DNA from: Streptacidiphilus anmyonensis
GTDB lineage: Bacteria; Actinomycetota; Actinomycetes; Streptomycetales; Streptomycetaceae
Length of the DNA: 33,542 nt
Reading direction: 5' to 3'
NCBI RefSeq assembly: GCF_000787855.1
Contig: NZ_BBPQ01000083.1
Coordinates: 1-33,542, forward strand
Shown: positions 1 to 7,728 of the stretch, in pieces
How positions within the stretch are numbered: position 1 is the first letter of the stretch
Layout of the letters: the number at the start of each line of letters is the position of its first letter
Notes under the pieces: generated by a model
What the model saw: the letters and a program-made list of their open reading frames with translations, nothing else
What the model was told of the DNA's origin: nothing
The model's database searches: none
Translations under genes and position numbers: made by a program

Positions 1-597
1 GCGTTCGGGGGCGGGCGGCAGCGTTCCCTTGAGGGGGCCCCACTCGTTCGGGTCCGGGACTCCCGGCGGCAGCATGCGGCGGCGGGCGCCCTCCGCCGGG
101 GCGTGGTCGGACTCGCCCGGCTCCTTCGCGCCCGGCCACGCCTTGGCGACGCGCGCGGCCAGGACGAACTCCTTGCGCAGCGGGTGGCCCTCGAAGCCCT
201 CGGGCAGCAGCAGCGGCACCAGGTGCGGGTGGCCCTCGAAACCGACGCCGAACATCTCGAAGGTCTCGCGCTCGTGCCAGGCCGCGCCCGCGTAGACGGG
301 GACGGCCGTCGGCAGCACGGCGCGGTCGCGCGGGACGCGGGTGCGCAGCAGCAGGTGCCGGGCGGGGCCCGCGCCCGCGTGGACGAGGTGGGCGCAGACG
401 GAGAAGCCCTCGGCCACTTCGTCCACGGCGGAGAGCCAGTCGAGGTAGGCGAGGCCGAGGCCGTCACGGCAGGCGGTGAGCGCCTCGATCCAGTGCTCGG
501 CGGGCACGTCCACCGTCAGCAGCTCGTACGCCTCGGCGGCCGTGGCCCAAGGGCCTACGGCGGCGCTGACGTCCTCGGGGGAACGGTCGAAGCTCAC
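1..597 (-). CDS. nuoC: NADH-quinone oxidoreductase subunit C, 3' part cut by window edge
   Basis: NuoC is a peripheral-arm subunit of respiratory complex I (NADH or equivalent donor to menaquinone). The reading frame is open to the window edge (199 codons visible), so the C-terminus is missing. Recognisable are the family stretch [20 protein letters not shown] and the following [15 protein letters not shown]. The start is GTG at 597, overlapping the nuoB stop as GTGA, which implies translational coupling. The order nuoA-nuoB-nuoC on one strand with overlaps indicates one operon continuing to the left. Streptomyces can carry a full nuo operon plus a second partial set; which one this is cannot be decided here. 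Confidence 0.93.
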   Translation of the reverse strand, partial: MSFDRSPEDVSAAVGPWATAAEAYELLTVDVPAEHWIEALTACRDGLGLAYLDWLSAVDEVAEGFSVCAHLVHAGAGPARHLLLRTRVPRDRAVLPTAVPVYAGAAWHERETFEMFGVGFEGHPHLVPLLLPEGFEGHPLRKEFVLAARVAKAWPGAKEPGESDHAPAEGARRRMLPPGVPDPNEWGPLKGTLPPAPER

Positions 598-1223
598 GCG
601 TTCTCGCCCCCGTCCACGGCGGGCGCCTGCACGATCGGGCGCGACAGCACGGACGCCGAAGCGGGCGCCGACGCGGGCGCCACCGGGTACTGCGTGGCGA
701 GCGACTCGCGGGCGATCTTCTCCTGGAGCTTGAGGATGCCCTGAAGCAGCGCCTCGGGGCGGGGCGGGCAGCCCGGGACGTAGACGTCGACCGGGATGAT
801 CTGGTCGACGCCCTTGGTCACCGAGTAGGAGTCCCAGTAGGGGCCGCCCGAGTTCGAGCAGGCGCCGAAGGAGATGACGTACTTCGGCTCGGGCATCTGC
901 TCGTAGAGCCGCTTGACGGCCGGGGCCATCTTGTCCGTCACCGTGCCAGAGACGATCATCAGGTCCGCCTGGCGCGGGCCGGGCGCGAAGGGGATGACGC
1001 CGAGCCGGATGAAGTCGTGCTTGGCCATGGACGCCGCGATGAACTCGATCGCGCAGCAGGCCAGGCCGAAGTTGAAGCACCACAGGCTGTAGCGGCGGCC
1101 CCAGTTCAGCACGACCTTGATCGGGTCGGGCGCCATCCGGGCCAGCGGGCCCAGCCTGCGGACTTCGAGCGAGCCGCCGGGACCGGGGCGCGAGGGGTCC
1201 GGGGTTCCGAGGTTCACGACCAT
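594..1223 (-). CDS. nuoB: NADH-quinone oxidoreductase subunit B
   Basis: NuoB carries the terminal [4Fe-4S] cluster N2 of complex I, next to the quinone site. The 209-residue product shows the four expected ligands: the tandem Cys56-Cys57 in GLACCAIEF, Cys122 in [10 protein letters not shown], and Cys152 in [15 protein letters not shown] at 1223 is chosen because it overlaps the nuoA stop by 10 bases and starts just before the conserved core. A much longer upstream frame has no family similarity. The last 30 residues form an Ala/Pro-rich tail beyond the conserved domain, a lineage-specific extension of unknown role. The gene overlaps nuoC by GTGA. Confidence 0.95.
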   Translation of the reverse strand: MVVNLGTPDPSRPGPGGSLEVRRLGPLARMAPDPIKVVLNWGRRYSLWCFNFGLACCAIEFIAASMAKHDFIRLGVIPFAPGPRQADLMIVSGTVTDKMAPAVKRLYEQMPEPKYVISFGACSNSGGPYWDSYSVTKGVDQIIPVDVYVPGCPPRPEALLQGILKLQEKIARESLATQYPVAPASAPASASVLSRPIVQAPAVDGGENA

Positions 1224-1615
1224 TCCAGGACACCCTTCTTCCAGGCGTAGAGCAGACCCACCGCGAGGAAGCCGATGAAGACGCCCATCTCCACCAGCGT
1301 CCCGGTCCCGAAGCCCGGTCCGGAGAAGACCGTCGCCCAGGGGAAGAGGTAGATCGCGTCCACCGCGAAGATCACGTACAGGTAGGCGTAGACGTAGTAG
1401 CGGATCTGGGTCTGCGCCCAGCCCTCGCCCACCGGGTCCACACCGCACTCGTAGGCCAGCAGCTTCTCCGGCGTGGGCGCGAAGGGCCGCAGCAGCCGGT
1501 TGGCGGTGAAGGCCGTGCCGACGAACAGGATCCCGATCAGCGCCATCAGGCCGACGACGGAGTAGGCGTGGAAGTATCCCGTACGAGATGCCGCCAGTGC
1601 CTGCACGGCCTGCAT
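1214..1615 (-). CDS. nuoA: NADH-quinone oxidoreductase subunit A
   Basis: NuoA is a small membrane-arm subunit of complex I. The 133-residue protein has three hydrophobic segments (about residues 18-40, 78-100 and 108-126). It carries the family signature [19 protein letters not shown] followed by [24 protein letters not shown]; the Cys in YECG lies in the quinone-proximal loop. ATG at 1615 has a good ribosome site (GGAGGAG about eight bases upstream). It is the first gene of the operon; the promoter must lie in the 336-base divergent gap that also serves the sensor kinase at 1952. Confidence 0.96.
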   Translation of the reverse strand: MQAVQALAASRTGYFHAYSVVGLMALIGILFVGTAFTANRLLRPFAPTPEKLLAYECGVDPVGEGWAQTQIRYYVYAYLYVIFAVDAIYLFPWATVFSGPGFGTGTLVEMGVFIGFLAVGLLYAWKKGVLEWS

Positions 1616-1777
1616 GGTCGGTCTCCTCCGTCTGGGTCACCCGTGGTCGGTGGGTCGTATGGGTCTTAACGCAATCCTTGCCTTTACGGGGCAGGAGTCT
1701 AGGTCCCAGCGGCTTCGACCTGTGAACCGCGCCCACCCTATGGGCGGTCCCGGCCTGCGCGGCGGCCCGCGGAGAAG

Positions 1778-1832
1778 GCTTCGGCCGGGGTTCGACGCGG
1801 CTTCGGAACAGGTTCGACGCAGGTTCGGCACG
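1778..1832 (+). promoter_or_regulatory. Five direct repeats at an exact 11-bp period
   Basis: TTCG recurs at 1780, 1791, 1802, 1813 and 1824, always 11 bp apart. The wider units are GCTTCGGCCG, GGTTCGACGC, GCTTCGGAAC, GGTTCGACGC and GGTTCGGCAC. Phased 11-bp direct repeats are typical of OmpR/PhoB-family response-regulator sites; the Streptomyces PHO box uses 11-nt units beginning GTTCACC, and the best units here match five of seven positions. The array is about 165 bp from nuoA and 120 bp from the kinase start, so it could control either. The binding protein is inferred only. Confidence 0.5.
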
Positions 1833-1875
1833 AGGGACCGCAAACCGGGGCGGAACCGGCACCGCGCGGGCGCGG

Positions 1876-1896
1876 GGTAGGGCTGTCCCCACCCCC
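1876..1896 (+). promoter_or_regulatory. 21-bp element shared with 3958-3978
   Basis: This stretch is identical over 21 bases to 3958-3978. Its core is the imperfect palindrome GTAGGG-ctgt-CCCCAC (five of six arm positions pair), a layout plausible for a NarL/LuxR-type response regulator. It ends 55 bases before the start of the sensor kinase. The other copy precedes the kinase-less paralogue of the same sensor domain. Confidence 0.6.
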
Positions 1897-1951
1897 GGTC
1901 TCCTCCCTGCCCCATGGCGTGCGGACCCCGCGAGCGGTCAGGCTTGGGCAC

Positions 1952-3112
1952 ATGAATGAGCCGAACCGCCCCGCGCGGCGCCCCCGCTTCGACAGGCGGC
2001 TGGGACGCCAGGTCGTCCACCTGCTGACCGACCTCCCGATCGGCATCCTCGCCTTCGCGCTCACGGTGGCGCTGCTGTCGCTCGGCATCGGTCTGCTCTT
2101 CACGATCGTCGGTTTCTGGCTGCTCTTCGGCGTGCTGATGACGCTGCGCGGCTTCTCCCGGGTGGAGCGGGCGCGCGCCCGCGCGCTGCTGGGCGAGGAC
2201 GTGCCGGAGCCGCAGCCGGTGCAGCCGCGCAAGCCGGGCGCCATGCAGCGCGTCTTCGCGACCATGGGCGACGGGCTGGCCTGGCGCACCGCCCTCTACT
2301 GCCTGGTGATGCTGCCCTGGGGCATCGTCGCCTTCACCGTCACCGTCGTCGCCTCGGTCGTGCTGTTCCCTCTGCTGCCGTGGATCGTCCACGGCCTCTC
2401 CTCCGTCGACCGGGCGCTGGTCGGCTCGCTGCTCTCCCCGGGGCGGCTGACCGAGCGGGTCCGCGAGCTGGAGGACGACCGCGGCACGGTGGTCGACTCG
2501 GCGGCGGCCGACCTGCGCCGGATCGAGCGCGACCTGCACGACGGCGCGCAGGCGCGGCTGGTGACGCTGGCCATGGACCTCGGCCTGGCCAAGGAGAAGC
2601 TGACGGAGGACCCGGAGGCTGCCGCGCGCATGGTCGAGGGCGCGCACAACGAGGTGAAGCTGGCTCTGCGGGAGCTGCGCGACCTCGCCCGCGGCATCCA
2701 CCCGGCGGTGCTCACCGACCGTGGCCTGGACGCGGCGCTGTCCTCGGTCGCGGCCCGCAGCCCGCTGCCCGGCGGCGTCCGCGTGGACGTGGAGCTGGAC
2801 CAGCGCCCGGCCTCCGCAATCGAGGGCATCGCCTACTTCACCGTCAGCGAGCTGCTCACCAACGCCGCCAAGCACTCCCGCGCGGACAGCGCGAGCGTGG
2901 AGATCTGGCGTTCCGAGGACCGGCTGATGCTCCAGGTCCGCGACGACGGCGTGGGCGGTGCACAGGAGTTGCCGGGCGGCGGCCTGGCCGGTCTCGCGGA
3001 GCGGGTCCGCGCCGTGGACGGCGTCTTCGTGGTGCGCAGCCCTCTCGGCGGACCGACCGTCGTCACCGCCGAGCTGCCCTGGAGTACCCGGAAGGCGTCA
3101 GAAACCGCCTGA
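1952..3112 (+). CDS. NarL-type sensor histidine kinase with membrane sensor domain
   Basis: The 386-residue membrane kinase has an N-terminal putative sensor domain (PF13796-like, residues 20-160) with two hydrophobic hairpin pairs (about 28-65 and 112-147). A HisKA_3 dimerisation domain follows, with phospho-acceptor His196 in RDLHDGAQARL. The HATPase domain has the N box at Asn304 in LLTNAAKHS, G1 DDGVGG at 331-336 and G2 GGGLAGL at 342-348. This is the LiaS/NarX-like class that normally signals to a LuxR-type response regulator, but none lies nearby, so the gene is an orphan. ATG at 1952 fits the alignment better than the in-frame start 33 bases earlier. The segment RARALLGEDVPEPQPVQP closely matches the protein at 4071. 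Confidence 0.9.
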   Translation: MNEPNRPARRPRFDRRLGRQVVHLLTDLPIGILAFALTVALLSLGIGLLFTIVGFWLLFGVLMTLRGFSRVERARARALLGEDVPEPQPVQPRKPGAMQRVFATMGDGLAWRTALYCLVMLPWGIVAFTVTVVASVVLFPLLPWIVHGLSSVDRALVGSLLSPGRLTERVRELEDDRGTVVDSAAADLRRIERDLHDGAQARLVTLAMDLGLAKEKLTEDPEAAARMVEGAHNEVKLALRELRDLARGIHPAVLTDRGLDAALSSVAARSPLPGGVRVDVELDQRPASAIEGIAYFTVSELLTNAAKHSRADSASVEIWRSEDRLMLQVRDDGVGGAQELPGGGLAGLAERVRAVDGVFVVRSPLGGPTVVTAELPWSTRKASETA

Positions 3113-3194
3113 TTCTCCGTCTTTGAGCAGATGTTCATCACGGTTAAGGAGCTGTACAGCCTCGGTTGGGTCTCTTCCCCCGCACGGGTCGCCT

Positions 3195-3213
3195 GGTGAT
3201 CACCGGAGATCAC
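3195..3213. promoter_or_regulatory. Dyad and possible -10 box before the 3270 gene
   Basis: GGTGATCACC (3195-3204) is a perfect 10-bp palindrome. GTGATC (3196-3201) also pairs with GATCAC (3208-3213) across six bases. The sequence TAGGCT at 3214-3219 directly after it resembles an actinobacterial -10 box, so the dyad would sit in the -35/-10 spacer as an operator. No good -35 was seen and the regulator is unknown. Confidence 0.35.
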
Positions 3214-3269
3214 TAGGCTGCGGCGTTCGTATCGAACACACGCACAAGCAGACTCGGGGGAACCCACCA

Positions 3270-3818
3270 GTGACGACGCCGCAGAACCCGTACCAGACCC
3301 CGCAGGACGGCCAGGCCCCGCAGAACCCGTACGGCGCTCCCAACGCGACCGTCCCGCCCCAGGCCTACCCCGGCCAGCCGGGCCCCAACCAGGGCGTCCC
3401 GCCCCAGGGTTACGCGGCCCCGCCGGCCGCCGGCTACGCCGCCCCGCCGGCCCCGGCCAAGCCGACCATGGGCGCCCGCGCGGGTCGCGCCGCGGGCTTC
3501 GCCGGCATGCGCATCGTGGTCAGCCTCGTCCTGCTGGTCGTCATCGGCGGCGGCTACTGGATCTACGACCAGATGAGCGGCGGCGCGGACACCGCGAAGG
3601 CCGGCGACTGCATGCACAACGACGGCACCAACGCCAGCCCGGACCTGCACGTCATCAGCTGCTCGGACTCCGGCGCCCAGTTCAAGGTCGTCCAGGCCTT
3701 CAGCGGCGACGACCAGAGCCAGTGCAAGAACGTCGCGGGCGCCACCGTCGTCTACACCCAGACCGGTGGCCGCGGCACCTCCGACGTCACCCTCTGCCTG
3801 GCCCAGACCAACGGCTGA
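3270..3818 (+). CDS. LppU/SCO3897-like Pro-rich membrane-anchored protein
   Basis: The function is unknown. The 182-residue protein starts with a Pro/Gln/Tyr/Ala-rich cytoplasmic tail (residues 1-70, repeats such as PQNPYQTPQ, PQNPYGAP and GYAAPPA). A single transmembrane helix follows (about 80-100, MRIVVSLVLLVVIGGGYWIY). The extracellular part of about 80 residues has four cysteines (GDC, ISC, QCKN, LCLAQ) that could make two disulfides, the LppU/SCO3897 pattern. GTG at 3270 is used because GGGGGAA stands about nine bases upstream and the frame has no better start. It lies between the two sensor-domain genes but probably has its own promoter. Confidence 0.8.
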   Translation: MTTPQNPYQTPQDGQAPQNPYGAPNATVPPQAYPGQPGPNQGVPPQGYAAPPAAGYAAPPAPAKPTMGARAGRAAGFAGMRIVVSLVLLVVIGGGYWIYDQMSGGADTAKAGDCMHNDGTNASPDLHVISCSDSGAQFKVVQAFSGDDQSQCKNVAGATVVYTQTGGRGTSDVTLCLAQTNG

Positions 3819-3839
3819 CACCCGCATCCCAGGCCGGCC

Positions 3840-3890
3840 GCCGCAGCCCTGCCCGCTCCCTCCGGAGCCCGGGCCCCACCGGGCTGCGGC
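3840..3890 (+). terminator. Candidate hairpin terminator after the 3270 gene
   Basis: GCCGCAGCCC (3840-3849) pairs perfectly with GGGCTGCGGC (3881-3890). A smaller inner stem (CCCGG/CCGGG) lies in the 31-base loop. It begins 22 bases after the stop codon. There is no T-tract, as is common in high-GC actinobacteria. Confidence 0.5.
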
Positions 3891-3957
3891 CGCCGCCGGG
3901 ACGTGTCCGGCACCGCCCCGCCGCGGACGCGTTCATGACGGTCCGTCGCCCGAGCCC

Positions 3958-3978
3958 GGTAGGGCTGTCCCCACCCCC
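3958..3978 (+). promoter_or_regulatory. 21-bp element shared with 1876-1896
   Basis: This is the second exact copy of the element that precedes the sensor kinase. It has the same GTAGGG-ctgt-CCCCAC core and ends 92 bases before the start of the stand-alone sensor-domain gene. An identical 21-mer before two paralogous genes suggests shared control or duplication of the promoter together with the gene. Confidence 0.6.
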
Positions 3979-4070
3979 AGGACACCGAGACGCCCCAGTG
4001 CCCTCGCGGCGCGCGCCCGGCAGGCTGGAAGCCACCGGACGAGATGCGACGAGCGAAAGGCAGCCGCGGC

Positions 4071-4691
4071 ATGAGCACCCCCGCGATCCTCACAGGCCGG
4101 ACCTGGCGGGAGACCCTGCACCTGATACTGGACCTGCCGTTGGGGGTCCTCTCCTTCAGCTACGTCCTCACCCTGCTGTGCTTCGGCGTCGGCACCGCGA
4201 TGACCTTCCTCGGTCTGCCGGTCCTCGTCGCCTGCGTCGGCGGGGCCCGCGGCTTCGCCGCGATGGAGCGGGCGCGCGCCCGGGTGCTCCTCGGCGAGGA
4301 CGTGCCCGCGCCGACGCCGGTGGCGCCGCCGCGCCCCGGCTTCCTCGGCTGGATCCGGGGCATGCTGGGCAACGGCGCCAACTGGCGTGCCGCGCTCTAC
4401 GCGTTGCTGCTGCTGCCGATGGGCGTGCTCGGCTTCACCCTGGCGGTGACCCTGTGGAGCGTCGGCATCTGCGCCACCCTGTACCCGCTGTACCACTGGG
4501 TCTTCCCGACCTACGTCGGCTGGCCGGGCTACAGGCTGTGGGAGAACAACGGCCACAGCCACTACATCTCGACGGTGCCGGAGATCGCCGCGACGTGCGT
4601 GGCGGGCATCCTGCTGGTGCTGCTCACGACGCAGGTGGTACGGGGCCTCGCGGCGGTGCGCCGCGGGATGGCCCGCGCCCTGCTCCGCTGA
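4071..4691 (+). CDS. Stand-alone PF13796-type sensor-domain membrane protein
   Basis: The 206-residue membrane protein is paralogous to the N-terminal half of the kinase at 1952. It shares the DLPLGVLSF opening, the ERARARVLLGEDVPAPTPV cytoplasmic loop, and an LLLPMGVLGFTLAVTLWSV helix equivalent to the kinase's LVMLPWGIVAFTVTV. It stops before any HisKA or ATPase domain, so it cannot be a kinase. It may be a decoy or partner subunit for the orphan kinase, or an independent envelope sensor; this is inference. ATG at 4071 is preferred by alignment; an in-frame ATG at 4044 is possible. The last codons are part of an 18-bp tandem repeat that repeats the stop codon. Confidence 0.82.
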   Translation: MSTPAILTGRTWRETLHLILDLPLGVLSFSYVLTLLCFGVGTAMTFLGLPVLVACVGGARGFAAMERARARVLLGEDVPAPTPVAPPRPGFLGWIRGMLGNGANWRAALYALLLLPMGVLGFTLAVTLWSVGICATLYPLYHWVFPTYVGWPGYRLWENNGHSHYISTVPEIAATCVAGILLVLLTTQVVRGLAAVRRGMARALLR

Positions 4692-4729
4692 ACGGCCCTG
4701 CTCCGCTGAACGACCCTGCTCCGCTGAAC
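4676..4729 (+). repeat. Three 18-bp tandem repeats carrying the stop codon
   Basis: Units at 4676-4693, 4694-4711 and 4712-4729 share CCCTGCTCCGCTGAAC. Because the period is 18, three TGA codons fall in the same frame (4689, 4707 and 4725). The first ends the gene at 4071. A partial fourth unit follows. Confidence 0.85.
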
Positions 4730-4751
4730 GACCCTGCCACCGCGCGCCCTG

Positions 4752-6491
4752 CTACCGCGTGGACACGGTCCTGGTGTCCCGCCCCGACCGCAGCAGCGTC
4801 CCCGGGATCGCGCCGGTCAGCTTGCCCTCGCGGACCGTCTCGACGCCGTTGACCCGCACCGCCACCACGCCCTCGGGCCGCGAGTCCAACCGCGGGCTCT
4901 CGCCCGGGAGGTCGTGGACCAGCGTCGCCGGGCCCGCGTCGATGGTCTCCGGGTCGAACAGGACCAGGTCCGCGTGGTGGCCGACGGCGACCGTACCCCG
5001 GTCCCGCAGGCCGAACAGCTCCGCCGGATCGGCCGTCAGCATCCGCACGGCCTGCTCCAGCGGCACCAGTTGCCGCCGCCGCAGGCAGTCGCCGAGGAAC
5101 CGGGTGGTGTAGGGCGCGCCGCACATCCGGTCCAGGTGGGCGCCGGCGTCGGAGCCGCCCAGCAGGACGTCCTCGTGCTGCCAGGTCTCCTGACGCAGTT
5201 GCCAGCTGGCCGGGTCGTTGTCGGTCGGCATCGGCCACAGGACGGTCCGCAGCTCGTCGTTGACGCAGACCTCGACCAGCGTCGCGAACGGGTCCTGGCC
5301 GCGCTCGGCGGCGATGTCGCGGACGACGCGGCCGCTGAGCCCCGCGTTCGCCGCGGAGTAGGTGTCGCCGATGACGTAGCGGCCGAAGTCGGCGAGGCGG
5401 CGGAAGACGCCCGCCTCGGGGCTGTCGGCGCGGCGCAGCATCTCCTCGCGTACCTCCGGGCGCCGCAGTTGCGCGATGCGCTCCGGCACCGGCAGGCCGA
5501 GGACCGGCCCCCAGCCGGGGATCAGGTTGAGCGCGCAGAACGTGCCGAGGCTCATGTTCATCGGCGTCAGGATCGGCATGGTCAGCGCGACGATCCGCCC
5601 GCCCGCCGCGCGCGCCCGCTCGGAGGCGAGCAGTTGGCGCGGGACGCGGTCCGGGACGGCGGCGTCGACGGTCAGCACGTTCCAGTTGAGCGGGCGTCCG
5701 GCGACCGCGCTCATCTGCACGAGCAGGTCGATCTCCTCGTCGGCGAACCTGTCCAGGCACCCGGCGACGATGGCCTCGATCTGCGTGCCCGGCGCCTCGC
5801 CGACCGCCCGGCACAGGGCGAGCAGTTCCTCACGCCCCGCGTGCCGGGAGGCGACGGGCTGCCCGTCCCCGTCGGAGTGCGTCGAGGACTGGGTGGTGGA
5901 CAGCCCCCACGCGCCGTCCGCCATGGCCTGCCTGAGCAGCGCGACCATCTGCGCCAGCTGCTCGGGCGTGGGCTGTCCGCCGACGGCGTCCTGGCCCATG
6001 ACGTGGCGGCGCAACGCGCAGTGGCCCACCATGAAGCCCGCGTTGACGGCGATCCGCCCCTCCAGCGCCCCGAGGTACTCGCCGAAGCTCGACCAGCCCC
6101 ACGGCACGCCCTCCTCCAGCGCGGCGAGCGACATGCCTTCGACGCGGGCCATCATCCGCCGCGTGTAGTCGGCGTCCTCGGGCCGCGCGGGGTTCAGCGG
6201 CGCGAGGGTGAAGCCGCAGTTGCCCCCGGCGACGGTGGTGACGCCGTGGCCGAGCGAGGGCGTGGCGAAGGGGTCCCAGAACAGCTGGGCGTCGTAGTGG
6301 GTGTGCGGGTCGACGAACCCGGGGGTCAGTACGAGTCCGGTCGCGTCCTCCGCCTGGGCGGCGGGCTCCTCGCAGGCGCCGGCGGCCGCGATGACGGCGA
6401 CCTTCCCGTTCCTGATGCCGACGTCGGCGCGGCGCGCGGGCGCGCCCGTGCCGTCGACGAGGGTCGCTCCCTTGATGAGGTGGTCGAGCAT
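4752..6491 (-). CDS. Amidohydrolase, N-acyl-D-amino-acid deacylase-like
   Basis: The 579-residue protein belongs to the amidohydrolase superfamily (D-aminoacylase/dihydroorotase type), predicted cytoplasmic. Visible metal-site features are the HxH pair at residues 63-65 in GFVDPHTHYD, Cys92 in AGGNCGF, and the Asp of GGSDAGAHLD late in the barrel. The C-terminus has the usual beta-sandwich return (VAVGHHADLVLFDPETI). The region where classical D-aminoacylases have a Zn-ligand His reads SRHAGREELL, so the substrate need not be an N-acyl-D-amino acid. The ribosome site GAGAGG precedes ATG 6491. It lies 33 bases after the LLM gene and probably shares that transcript, under the operator at 7668. 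Confidence 0.85.
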   Translation of the reverse strand: MLDHLIKGATLVDGTGAPARRADVGIRNGKVAVIAAAGACEEPAAQAEDATGLVLTPGFVDPHTHYDAQLFWDPFATPSLGHGVTTVAGGNCGFTLAPLNPARPEDADYTRRMMARVEGMSLAALEEGVPWGWSSFGEYLGALEGRIAVNAGFMVGHCALRRHVMGQDAVGGQPTPEQLAQMVALLRQAMADGAWGLSTTQSSTHSDGDGQPVASRHAGREELLALCRAVGEAPGTQIEAIVAGCLDRFADEEIDLLVQMSAVAGRPLNWNVLTVDAAVPDRVPRQLLASERARAAGGRIVALTMPILTPMNMSLGTFCALNLIPGWGPVLGLPVPERIAQLRRPEVREEMLRRADSPEAGVFRRLADFGRYVIGDTYSAANAGLSGRVVRDIAAERGQDPFATLVEVCVNDELRTVLWPMPTDNDPASWQLRQETWQHEDVLLGGSDAGAHLDRMCGAPYTTRFLGDCLRRRQLVPLEQAVRMLTADPAELFGLRDRGTVAVGHHADLVLFDPETIDAGPATLVHDLPGESPRLDSRPEGVVAVRVNGVETVREGKLTGAIPGTLLRSGRDTRTVSTR

Positions 6492-6524
6492 GGTTTCCTC
6501 TCCCCTACGCGCCTAGGACAGGCC

Positions 6525-7649
6525 CTAGGAGGCCGCCTGCCGGAAACGGGTCGTCCGGTGCACCGGATCGGTGTCGATCTTCGGGATCACGTGCTCGCCG
6601 ATCAGCCGGATCGTCTGCGCCGTCTGCTCCGGCGGCACCCCGACCGGCAGGCCGAAGACGAGCTGGTCCGCGCCGGCGGACTCCCAGCGCTTGCACTGGC
6701 GCAGCACGTCGTCCGGGTCGCCGCAGATCATCAACTCCTCCTCGACCAGGAGCTGGATCAGCTCCTCGCTGTACTCGGGGAGCAGCTCCGGCCACTCGGG
6801 GATGCCCTCCGGCCGCGGGAAGGTGTCGTGGTAGCGGAAGAGCAGCGACTGGAGGTAGTTGAGGCCGCCCCTCACGGCGATCCGGCGGGCCTCCTCGCGC
6901 GTCTCCGCGCAGATCGCCGTCGAGGTGACCATCACGTTGTCGTTGACGAACGCGCCGACCGGCTCCGCCTCGCCGATCGCGTGCTTGTAGCTCTCGACGA
7001 CCCACTCCATGTCGGAGACCTTCTGCACGCTGAATCCGAGGACGCCGAGGCCCTTGCGCGCCGCCATCTCGTACGAGGACGGGCTTCCCGCCGCGTACCA
7101 CATGGCCGGGTGCGCCTTGCCGTACGGCTTGGGCAGCACCTTGCGCGGCGGCAGCGACCAGTGCTTGCCGGAGAAGCCCGGGTACTCGTCGTGCAGCCAC
7201 ATCCTCGGGAACTCGCCGATGGTCTCCTCCCACATCTCCTTGGTGGCGTTCATGTCCGTCACGTCGGGGAGGAAGCCGAGGATCTCGTGGCTGCCGGCGC
7301 CTCGGCCGGTGCCGAACTCGAAGCGGCCGCCGGAGAGGTGGTCCAGCATGGCGACGCGTTCGGCGACCTTGACCGGGTGGTTGACCTTCGGCAGCGGGTT
7401 GAAGATGCCGGAGCCGACGTGGATGCGCTCGGTGGCGTGGACGAGGTAGCCGATGGCCACGTCGTTGGCGGAGAGGTGGGAGTACTCCTCCAGGAAGTGG
7501 TGCTCGGTGAGCCAGGCGTACTTGAAGCCCGCCTTGTCGGCCTGGACGACGTAGTCCATCTCCTCCATCAGAGCCTTGTGCTCGGCCTCCGGGTCGGCCT
7601 GGGAGCGACTTCTGGGCACGTAGCCCTGGATGAAGACACCGAACTCCAT
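6525..7649 (-). CDS. LLM-class flavin/F420-dependent oxidoreductase
   Basis: The 374-residue luciferase-like monooxygenase has the bacterial luciferase alpha-type barrel. Motifs are MEFGVFIQGYVP at the start, YAWLTEHHFLEEYSHLSAND, AERVAMLDHLSGGRFEFGTGRG (the LSGGR family signature) and AHPAMWYAAGSPSSYEMAA. The cofactor could be reduced FMN or F420; the sequence alone does not settle it. Such enzymes hydroxylate, cleave or reduce small organic substrates. ATG 7649 is followed upstream by a palindromic operator (7668-7686) and a good promoter (7697-7725), so it is the first gene of a two-gene unit with the amidohydrolase at 4752. Confidence 0.9.
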   Translation of the reverse strand: MEFGVFIQGYVPRSRSQADPEAEHKALMEEMDYVVQADKAGFKYAWLTEHHFLEEYSHLSANDVAIGYLVHATERIHVGSGIFNPLPKVNHPVKVAERVAMLDHLSGGRFEFGTGRGAGSHEILGFLPDVTDMNATKEMWEETIGEFPRMWLHDEYPGFSGKHWSLPPRKVLPKPYGKAHPAMWYAAGSPSSYEMAARKGLGVLGFSVQKVSDMEWVVESYKHAIGEAEPVGAFVNDNVMVTSTAICAETREEARRIAVRGGLNYLQSLLFRYHDTFPRPEGIPEWPELLPEYSEELIQLLVEEELMICGDPDDVLRQCKRWESAGADQLVFGLPVGVPPEQTAQTIRLIGEHVIPKIDTDPVHRTTRFRQAAS

Positions 7650-7667
7650 GAAGGTTCACCCATCCGT

Positions 7668-7686
7668 ATCTGACGATCCATCAGAT
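7668..7686. promoter_or_regulatory. TetR-like operator, copy 1
   Basis: The 19-bp palindrome ATCTGACGATCCATCAGAT has perfect 6-bp arms (ATCTGA/TCAGAT). It lies 18 bases upstream of the LLM start and just downstream of the predicted transcription start, so a bound repressor would block elongation or initiation. It matches sites at 8651 and 10870. No regulator gene is in the window. Confidence 0.75.
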
Positions 7687-7696
7687 TGCGTTTCCG

Positions 7697-7725
7697 ACTC
7701 TCGCACCGGCGTCCACCACGGTCAA
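7697..7725 (-). promoter_or_regulatory. Sigma-70-type promoter for the LLM gene
   Basis: On the minus strand, TTGACC (7720-7725) and GAGAGT (7697-7702) are separated by 17 bp. The -10 matches the actinobacterial TAGRRT consensus at five of six positions. Initiation near 7690 would place the palindromic operator at about +4 to +22. Confidence 0.55.
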
Positions 7726-7728
7726 GAG

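Larger units (their letters stand above)
1616..1951. other. Divergent intergenic region between nuoA and the sensor kinase
   Basis: This 336-base gap has no credible gene. It holds an 11-bp-period repeat array (1778-1832) and a 21-bp element shared with the gap before 4071 (1876-1896). No convincing -35/-10 pair was identified for either gene. The kinase start at 1952 has no clear Shine-Dalgarno sequence. Confidence 0.8.

Noticed and set aside
6512-6529. Two CCTAGG hexamers 12 bp apart between the two genes at 6492-6524
   Set aside because: One overlaps the LLM stop codon, and short palindromes of this kind are expected; no further structure.
4914-7673. Very long plus-strand open frame opposite the amidohydrolase and LLM genes
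   Set aside because: It is a high-GC antisense shadow: no family motifs, Arg/Asp/Val/His-biased composition, and two well-recognised genes on the other strand.
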